Part shown: piece after piece, positions 59,115-64,000 of the stretch
How positions within the stretch are numbered: the stretch's first letter is position 1
Layout: each line of letters starts with the position of its first letter
Assembly: GCA_029866205.1 (NCBI GenBank)
Contig: JARWZT010000013.1
Location: forward strand, 62,001-126,000
Source: Rhodoferax sp.
GTDB taxonomy: Bacteria; Pseudomonadota; Gammaproteobacteria; Burkholderiales; Burkholderiaceae_C
Length of the DNA: 64,000 nt
Direction of reading: 5' to 3'
Position numbers and translations under genes: made by a program
The notes under the pieces: model-generated
Seen by the model: the letters and a program-made list of their open reading frames with translations, nothing else
What the model was told of the DNA's origin: nothing
Databases searched by the model: none

Positions 59115-59684
59115 TTATTTGACGGCTACCGCATCTGACATGCGGTAGTACATGCCGTAGGGGTCATCGGCCAGCACCGAAAACTTGCCCTCCACCACCA
59201 CAGGCTCAAGCGAGTACTTGACCGGCGTCTTGGTGCGTACTTCCACCAGGCTCTCGGGACCACCGGGCAAGCAGAAAGAGCAACTCAGAGGCACCGAGCT
59301 GATCAGAAAGTGTTTTTGCTTTTCGCCCGGGTCCAGCGGCATCATGAACCCCTGAAGACGCTGGCTCTTTTGGTTCAGGGCCAGCACGTTGGAAGCAAAC
59401 ACCGGCAGGATGCGATTTTTTTCGGTCTTGGTTTTGACCGCCGTCAACAGCGACCAAGGCAACACATCATTGCGCTCAACCAGCGGCGCAATCGGGCTGT
59501 TGGGGCTGTGAAAGCCTGCGCCGCTGCCCTGGGGAGCGACGGTGGCGCCCTCGCCCATCGGAGAACTCAGCTGCGCTGAAGCAGGCGTGGGCAGGGCCAG
59601 AACGACCGCCAGTACGGGGGCAGCCAGCGCACCGACAACCCACGAGTGGAGCCCAGCGGTGCGGGGGGTAAAACACAGATTCAT
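59115..59684 (-). CDS. Secreted DUF3299 protein
   Basis: A 189-residue precursor with a signal peptide (cleavage probably near TPASAQ, residue 36 or so) and a DUF3299 domain: LNQKSQRLQGFMMPLDPGEK, then the hallmark LSCSFCLPGGPESLVEVRT with a CSFC pair, and KFSVLADDPYGMYYRMSDAV. The family is periplasmic and is often encoded with FtsX-like ABC transporters, function unproven; a metal-linked role is an inference from the Cys pair and neighbours. ATG 59684 (MNLCFTPR) is chosen over ATG 59690 because AAGG lies six bases before it. Last gene of the four-gene operon. Confidence 0.88.
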   Translation of the reverse strand: MNLCFTPRTAGLHSWVVGALAAPVLAVVLALPTPASAQLSSPMGEGATVAPQGSGAGFHSPNSPIAPLVERNDVLPWSLLTAVKTKTEKNRILPVFASNVLALNQKSQRLQGFMMPLDPGEKQKHFLISSVPLSCSFCLPGGPESLVEVRTKTPVKYSLEPVVVEGKFSVLADDPYGMYYRMSDAVAVK

Positions 59685-59690
59685 GCTCAT

Positions 59691-59694
59691 CCTT
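59691..59694 (-). promoter_or_regulatory. Shine-Dalgarno AAGG deciding the DUF3299 start
   Basis: AAGG (minus strand) lies six bases before ATG 59684 but directly touches ATG 59690, so the inner ATG is the better start. Confidence 0.55.
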
Positions 59695-59706
59695 CGCCGT
59701 TCAATT

Positions 59707-59952
59707 TCAATGTTGGTGCTTCATGCCGCAATATTTGCCGATCGCCAGGCCTTTGCAGGCAGTGCGCAGCTCTTGCGCGCAGACTTCTTCTTTTTTGCCC
59801 GCCTCGAGGCACTTGGCAGCCGTTTCATGGGCCGCTGCAATGGCACGGTGGCGGACGATGTCTTCCTTGCGTTCCTTGTCGCCTTCGTCAGCGGCCCCGG
59901 CAAAACCGGCCGACAAGGCCAAAGTGCAAAGCAGTAGTGCGTATTTTTTCAT
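59707..59952 (-). CDS. Small Cys/His-containing periplasmic protein
   Basis: An 81-residue precursor with a clean signal peptide (MKKYALLLCTLALSAGFAGA, then mature ADEGDKERKED). The mature part, about 61 residues, is helical and charged, with four cysteines spaced CLEAGKKEEVC, then TACKG and KYCG, and a C-terminal KHQH. The four Cys could form two disulfides of a helical hairpin, or with the His residues bind a metal. I recall similar orphan proteins in Comamonadaceae, with no function. Gaps of 4 bases to the permease gene and 22 to DUF3299 place it firmly in the operon. Confidence 0.78.
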   Translation of the reverse strand: MKKYALLLCTLALSAGFAGAADEGDKERKEDIVRHRAIAAAHETAAKCLEAGKKEEVCAQELRTACKGLAIGKYCGMKHQH

Positions 59953-59956
59953 GATT

Positions 59957-61159
59957 TCACCTTGATTGAAGTAACTGAAGAACATCCGATCGGTACGCCC
60001 CAAGTGCAGGCAAAAGGGCGGCACCCAGCGACACAGCAAGAGCCAACGTAGGCACCCACAGCAACTCGGCAGGCCACAAAGCGCCGGTCAGCAGGAGCGA
60101 CTGGTCCAAGCCCAGCATCCAGCCCAATGCCAGCACAAAGCCCTGGCCCAGCGCCAGGCCCAGCAGCGCAGCCATCAGCCCCAGCCACAAGGCCTCGCTC
60201 AGCAGCAGGGCTGCAATACGGGCCGGCGGCGCACCGAGCATGCGCAGCAAGGCCAGATCGCCACGGCGCTCGCGCACGGCGTTCCACAACGCAATAAAAA
60301 CGCTTAATCCTGCCGTGAGCAAAAGCATGGCGGCAAAGGCGCGCAGCACGTCGGTGCCCAGGCCCAGCATGTGCAGCAAACGTGTGACCTCCAGGGCCGG
60401 GGCGGCGGCCTGCATTTCGGTGCTGGTGTTGACCCAGCGCGGAAAACTCAGGGCCGCCATGGGGCTTTTGTAGCGCACCAGCGCCATGGTCACTTCGCGC
60501 TCTTCTTGCAAGGCCTTGCGGTCTTCCTCATCGTCGGCGGAGTCGTCCTCGTGCACTTTCCAGACCGAAGTGGAATCGGTGAGGATCAGGCGGTCGAGCA
60601 CGCTCCCGCTGGCCGCGAGCACGCCCACCACCGTATAGGCACTGTCGCCATGCGCGTGCCCCCCGCCGCCCAAACCGTGCGAGCCGACAAAGGTGTCGCC
60701 TGTGCGCAACCCCAGCGTGCGGGCCACGGTGGCACCCAGCACGGCCTCCATAGGCGCGCTCCACAAACGGCCTTGGGCCAACACGGCGCCATAGTGCGCA
60801 GGGTAGGCCTGCGATGTCCCGACGATGCGGTAGGCCTGAAAGTTGTCACCCAGGCTGATCGGAATCACCTCGGCCACCAGCGGATTTTTTTGCAGGGCAT
60901 TGACGGAGGCCAGGGGCACGTTTCCGGGCGGCACATCCAGGTGCAGAACGCCCGACAAAATCAGCTGCATGGGGCTGCCCTTGGCGCCCACCACCACGTC
61001 GATGCCGGCCAGATCGCGGTCAAAAGCGCGCTCCACCTGGTGCGCCACCAGCAGCAAAAAAGTGATGGACGCCAGACCCAAGCCCAGCAGCAGCACATTG
61101 AGCAGGGCGGCCAAGGGGCGGGCCCACAAATACCGCCAGGACAATGCCAGTGTGGTCAA
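59957..61159 (-). CDS. ABC transporter permease, FtsX-like
   Basis: A 400-residue inner-membrane protein: one N-terminal helix (about residues 15-38, LAALLNVLLLGLGLASITFLLL), a periplasmic domain of about 230 residues with IDVVVGAKGSPMQLILSGVL, and three C-terminal helices. A loop in the periplasmic domain reads GLGGGGHAHGDSAY, glycine/histidine-rich and a possible metal-binding site. An acidic stretch follows (HEDDSADDEEDRK). ATG 61159 overlaps the ATPase stop (ATGA). It is related to lipoprotein-release and MacB-like mechanotransmitters, not to classic importers; the substrate is unknown. Confidence 0.9.
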   Translation of the reverse strand: MTTLALSWRYLWARPLAALLNVLLLGLGLASITFLLLVAHQVERAFDRDLAGIDVVVGAKGSPMQLILSGVLHLDVPPGNVPLASVNALQKNPLVAEVIPISLGDNFQAYRIVGTSQAYPAHYGAVLAQGRLWSAPMEAVLGATVARTLGLRTGDTFVGSHGLGGGGHAHGDSAYTVVGVLAASGSVLDRLILTDSTSVWKVHEDDSADDEEDRKALQEEREVTMALVRYKSPMAALSFPRWVNTSTEMQAAAPALEVTRLLHMLGLGTDVLRAFAAMLLLTAGLSVFIALWNAVRERRGDLALLRMLGAPPARIAALLLSEALWLGLMAALLGLALGQGFVLALGWMLGLDQSLLLTGALWPAELLWVPTLALAVSLGAALLPALGAYRSDVLQLLQSR

Positions 61160-61845
61160 ACCGCCGTCCCGTGGAGTGAAGCAGGGCTGAGGTCCACGCG
61201 CTGGAAGGCGGGCGCAGCACCTAGCGGGATCAGGCGGTGCAGAGACTGGCTGACGCGGGCGTCATGGGTGGCAATTACCAGCGTGGCGCCCAAGTTTTGG
61301 GCGGTGGTCCACAGCAAGTGCACGGCGTCTGCGGCGTTATGGTCATCCAGGCTGGCGGTGGGCTCGTCGGCCAGAAGTACGCGCGGGCGCATGAGCACGG
61401 CGCGCGCCAGCGCCACCCGCTGCGCCTGACCGCCCGAGAGCTGAGCCGGCAGGCGTTGCGCCAAGTCGGCCACGCCCAAGGCCTCTAGCGCACCGTGGAT
61501 ACGCGCCTTGTCTTGCGCCACCCCAGCAGCCCAAAAAGCCAGCGCCAAGTTTTGTTGCACCGTGAGCGCGGCGCTTAAATGCAGTTTTTGCGGCAAAAAG
61601 CCGATGGTGTGGGCGCGCCAGGCATCGGTTTTCAGGGCACCCAGAGCACCCAGCATTTGCCCTGCCACCTGTAGGCTCCCGCTGCTTGGGGCCACCAAGC
61701 CCGCTGCCAGCGCCAGCCAGGTCGATTTGCCACTGCCCGAGGGGCCACCCAGCAGCAGCACGCCGCCTTGGGGCACATCCACATCGGGAAAACGCAGGCG
61801 CAGGTCGCTGTCGTAGGCAAACTCCAGCGCCTGACTGCGAATCAT
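61156..61845 (-). CDS. ABC transporter ATP-binding protein
   Basis: A 229-residue ATPase for the FtsX-like permease that follows. Walker A is [10 protein letters not shown] (residues about 33-42), the Q-loop GFLPQKLHLS, the signature LSGGQAQRVALARAV, Walker [14 protein letters not shown], and the H-loop IATHD. It is of the LolD/MacB-type class. It is the first gene of the operon ATPase-permease-small Cys protein-DUF3299. msrA ends 18 bases upstream on the same strand, so msrA read-through into the operon is possible. Confidence 0.93.
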   Translation of the reverse strand: MIRSQALEFAYDSDLRLRFPDVDVPQGGVLLLGGPSGSGKSTWLALAAGLVAPSSGSLQVAGQMLGALGALKTDAWRAHTIGFLPQKLHLSAALTVQQNLALAFWAAGVAQDKARIHGALEALGVADLAQRLPAQLSGGQAQRVALARAVLMRPRVLLADEPTASLDDHNAADAVHLLWTTAQNLGATLVIATHDARVSQSLHRLIPLGAAPAFQRVDLSPASLHGTAV

Positions 61846-61863
61846 GGTGGTGCCAAACTCCCT

Positions 61864-62406
61864 TCAGCCCTTCGCCAACCGAGCAAAGGTCTTGCGAAAC
61901 TTGGCCACCTTGGGGGCAGCCACCGCCACGCAGTAGCCCTGCGTCGGGTTACGGGCAAAGAAGTTCTGGTGGTAGTCCTCGGCGCGGGCGTAGTGCGCGA
62001 GCATCTGCACCTCCGTGACCACGGGGTTGGCGTAGGTGCCGCTGGCGTTGACTTCAGCCACCAGGTCTTGGGCGATTTGCAGTTGCTCGGGGGTGGTGCA
62101 GTAAATGCCGCTGCGGTACTGCGTGCCGACGTCGTGGCCCTGGCGGTTCAGGGTGGTGGGGTCGTGAATCAGAAAAAAGATCTCCAGCACCTCGCGCACG
62201 CTGATCACCGAGGGATCAAATTCAAGTTTGACGACCTCGTTGTGGCCGCTGGTTCCGGTGCAGACGTCGTCGTAGGTCGGGTTGGGCAAGTGGCCATTGC
62301 TGTAGCCGGACTCCACGGCCAGTACGCCGCGCACCTGCAGATAGACCGATTCGCTGCACCAGAAGCAGCCCGCGCCCAGAGCCAGTGTTTGGGTGGAATG
62401 TTGCAT
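61864..62406 (-). CDS. msrA: Peptide methionine sulfoxide reductase MsrA
   Basis: MsrA reduces the S-form of methionine sulfoxide in oxidised proteins. The 180-residue protein has the catalytic LGAGCFWCSESVY with Cys14 and Cys17, then VESGYSNGHLPNPTYDDVCTG, GHNEVVKLEFDP, and LAHYARAEDYHQNFFARNP. A further Cys in QGYCVAV may resolve the disulfide. ATG 62406 has a perfect AGGAGG (62415-62420 on the minus strand) eight bases upstream, the strongest ribosome site in the window. Downstream lies the ABC/DUF3299 operon; the TetR gene is divergent. Confidence 0.97.
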   Translation of the reverse strand: MQHSTQTLALGAGCFWCSESVYLQVRGVLAVESGYSNGHLPNPTYDDVCTGTSGHNEVVKLEFDPSVISVREVLEIFFLIHDPTTLNRQGHDVGTQYRSGIYCTTPEQLQIAQDLVAEVNASGTYANPVVTEVQMLAHYARAEDYHQNFFARNPTQGYCVAVAAPKVAKFRKTFARLAKG

Positions 62407-62546
62407 GCGTAAGACCTCCTGGAAATGCTTGGAAACCGCCAAGCATACGGTGCCCGCTTTTACGGTGTGCACATCGGGGCTCTTAGGGGGCACTGCAGGA
62501 TGCGGGAAGGCCCGCAAATATAACGTTCGCCAGCACGCGGCTACAC

Positions 62547-62566
62547 TACTAACCTGCAAGTCAGTA
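62547..62566. promoter_or_regulatory. Imperfect palindrome before the TetR gene, candidate operator
   Basis: TACTAACCTG and CAAGTCAGTA form a 20-base dyad matching at 8 of 10 positions per arm, ending four bases before ATG 62571. Size and place fit an autoregulatory TetR operator. Confidence 0.55.
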
Positions 62567-62570
62567 AGAA

Positions 62571-63287
62571 ATGAATTCCCCCGCCTGCCCCCTCGACCAC
62601 GACTGCGCCACTGCGCCCAAACGCGAGCGGCGCAAGGATGCGCGGCCGCGCGAATTGCTGGACGCGGCATTGGCTCTTTTTGTGGAGCAAGGCTTTGCGG
62701 CGACCAAAGTGGAAGACGTCGCCCGGCGCGCAGGCGTGTCCAAAGGCACCTTGTTTTTGTACTTTGCCACCAAAGAAGAACTGTTCAAAGCGGTGGTGCG
62801 CGAGAACATCGTGGGCCAGTTCTCAGAATTCAATGTGGCGCTGGACAGTTTTACCGGCACCACCGAGACGCTCTTGCGGACTTTTATGACGGCTTGGTGG
62901 CACCGCGTGGGCTGCACCCGCAGTGCCGGCATCTGCAAGCTGATGGTGAGCGAGGGCCGGCAGTTTCCGGAACTGGCGGATTTCTACCGCACCGAAGTGA
63001 TTGACCCGGCCTGCCAGATCATTGGTCGGGTGCTGGCGCGTGGCGTGCAACGCGGCGAACTGCAGGCGCTGCCCGCACCGCTGAGCATTTACACCCTGCT
63101 CGCACCCATTTTGTTTTTGATGCTTTGGAACAGTGCTCCCAGCCTGTCAGGCGCTCTGGCGCTGGATGGCGAGGCCTTTCTGGATACCCAAATCGACGTG
63201 CTACTGCATGGCATTGCCGTGCGCCAACCCGTGGCCAATCCCAACCTTACTTCCATTCCTCCTTCCGCCCCCACTGCGGCGGCCTAA
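62571..63287 (+). CDS. TetR/AcrR family transcriptional regulator
   Basis: A 238-residue DNA-binding repressor. The N-terminal helix-turn-helix lies at about residues 29-72: [49 protein letters not shown]. The C-terminal ligand and dimer domain is variable ([20 protein letters not shown]). The adaptor gene starts ten bases after its stop, so it very likely controls an RND-type efflux pump in the same transcription unit. A palindrome directly before its ATG is a candidate operator for autoregulation. The inducing compound is unknown. Confidence 0.94.
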   Translation: MNSPACPLDHDCATAPKRERRKDARPRELLDAALALFVEQGFAATKVEDVARRAGVSKGTLFLYFATKEELFKAVVRENIVGQFSEFNVALDSFTGTTETLLRTFMTAWWHRVGCTRSAGICKLMVSEGRQFPELADFYRTEVIDPACQIIGRVLARGVQRGELQALPAPLSIYTLLAPILFLMLWNSAPSLSGALALDGEAFLDTQIDVLLHGIAVRQPVANPNLTSIPPSAPTAAA

Positions 63288-63297
63288 CGGACTCTTG

Positions 63298-64000
63298 ATG
63301 ATGAAAATCCAACTCAAATGGCTGGTGATTGCTGCGGCGCTTGTGGCACTGGGTGCAGGTGGATTTCACACCTGGCAAACCCGCAAGCAGCAGCAACAAC
63401 TGATCGTGGCGCAACAGGAATCCCAAAAAAGCCGCACCGCCGTGCAGCTTGCAGCGACCGATGTGGTCACCGTGCAAACTGTGGTGCTGTCCCAGGGGCT
63501 GCCCATTTCCGGCCAGACCAAGGCCGTCAACACCGCATTTGTCAAAGCCCGTGTCGCCGGCGAGCTGCAAGACCTGCAAGTCCGAGAAGGTGATTTTTTG
63601 CAGGCCGGACAGGTGATTGCGCGTATTGACAGCACCGAGTACACCGCCCGCCTGCGCCAGGCACAGCAGCAGGCCCAAGCGGCCAAAGCGCAGGTGGACA
63701 TCGCCCAGCGCAGCTTTGACAACAACCGTGCACTGGTAGACCAGGGCTTCATTTCCAAAACCGGCCTCGACGCCTCTGCGTCCAACCTGGCGGCGGCGCA
63801 AGCCAGCTTTTCTGCCGCACAGTCGGGTGCCGACGTGTTGCAAAAGGCATTGGAAGATACGGTACTGCGCGCACCGATTGCCGGCCAGGTGGCACAACGT
63901 CTGGCACAAAGCGGCGAACGGGTCGGGGTCGACAGCCGTATTGTGGAAATCGTCGATGTCCGGCGCCTTGAGCTGGAGGCCACCGTAGGCGCGGCCGAGG
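63298..64000 (+). CDS. RND efflux periplasmic adaptor (5' part; cut by window)
   Basis: The first 234 codons of a membrane fusion protein of the AcrA/MexA type; the rest lies beyond base 64000. N-terminal MMKIQLKWLVIAAALVALGAGG is a membrane anchor. Two lipoyl half-motifs flank an Ala/Gln-rich coiled-coil hairpin: VKARVAGELQDLQVREGDFL and TVLRAPIAGQVAQRLAQSGE. ATG 63298 or the next codon, ATG 63301, is the start; no strong ribosome site is seen, but the TetR stop lies ten bases upstream. An RND pump gene presumably follows outside the window. Confidence 0.92.
   Translation, partial: MMKIQLKWLVIAAALVALGAGGFHTWQTRKQQQQLIVAQQESQKSRTAVQLAATDVVTVQTVVLSQGLPISGQTKAVNTAFVKARVAGELQDLQVREGDFLQAGQVIARIDSTEYTARLRQAQQQAQAAKAQVDIAQRSFDNNRALVDQGFISKTGLDASASNLAAAQASFSAAQSGADVLQKALEDTVLRAPIAGQVAQRLAQSGERVGVDSRIVEIVDVRRLELEATVGAAE

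Noticed and set aside
60371-61429. 352-codon plus-strand frame opposite the ABC permease and ATPase
   Set aside because: Gln/Gly/Arg-rich shadow of two clear ABC genes.

Overview
The window reads as one uninterrupted stretch of bacterial core chromosome, about 60 percent G+C, dense with genes on both strands and free of insertion sequences, phage genes, CRISPR arrays, integrases or toxin-antitoxin pairs that I can see. Gene families and order point to a betaproteobacterium of the order Burkholderiales, most likely a Comamonadaceae member of the Rhodoferax/Polaromonas/Acidovorax type. The signs are DUF3460 ahead of scpA, DUF3579 next to argD, adjacent parE and parC, dapA-bamC, pyrG-kdsA-eno-ftsB, folC-SPOR-cvpA-purF-metZ, and an Entner-Doudoroff edd-eda pair. 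The genus is inference.

Layout: 1-8490 holds NAD synthesis (nadA cut by the window edge, nadC), scpA, pantothenate synthesis (panB, panC) and a split MacAB/DevBCA-type exporter (adaptor, permease, ATPase). 8468-12450 holds a SirB1-like protein, the lipid II flippase murJ, rpsT, a flavin reductase and a DUF3579 protein. 12679-17422 holds argD-argF-kynU with overlapping ends, facing an FAD hydroxylase. 17453-22078 holds topoisomerase IV (parC, parE). 22282-27418 holds an MFS carrier, a 49-residue membrane protein, an SDR enzyme, a methyltransferase, dapA, bamC and a tiny lipoprotein. 27619-31079 holds a RoxA-like ribosomal hydroxylase, an FKBP isomerase, dut and coaBC. 31197-36072 holds pyrG, kdsA, eno, ftsB and a NadR-like ATPase. 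36073-40238 holds hslO, a gamma carbonic anhydrase, a DUF455 protein and a SulP carrier.

40449-47533 is a minus-strand block: folC, SPOR protein, cvpA, purF, metZ and gltX, followed by tRNA-Ala(GGC), tRNA-Glu(UUC) and tRNA-Asp(GUC). 47625-55166 holds a Spx/ArsC protein, ppnP, argG, a hybrid histidine kinase, an NDUFA9-like reductase, murB, yajQ and plsY. 55226-59088 holds ybaK, eda, edd and pdxH. 59115-61845 is a four-gene minus-strand operon (ABC ATPase, permease, Cys/His-rich small periplasmic protein, DUF3299 protein). The right end holds msrA, a TetR regulator and the start of an RND-type adaptor cut by the edge.

No spectacular new system is obvious. The items I rate highest are: a recurring -10-like hexamer 6-8 bases before the start codon of nine genes that lack a clear Shine-Dalgarno sequence (candidate leaderless mRNAs); the ABC/small-Cys/DUF3299 operon; a leader hairpin with T-rich tail before argD-argF-kynU; a large inverted repeat between parE and parC; and a GGTAAC operator cluster before edd. 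These come from reading alone; none was tested by a search or a computation.
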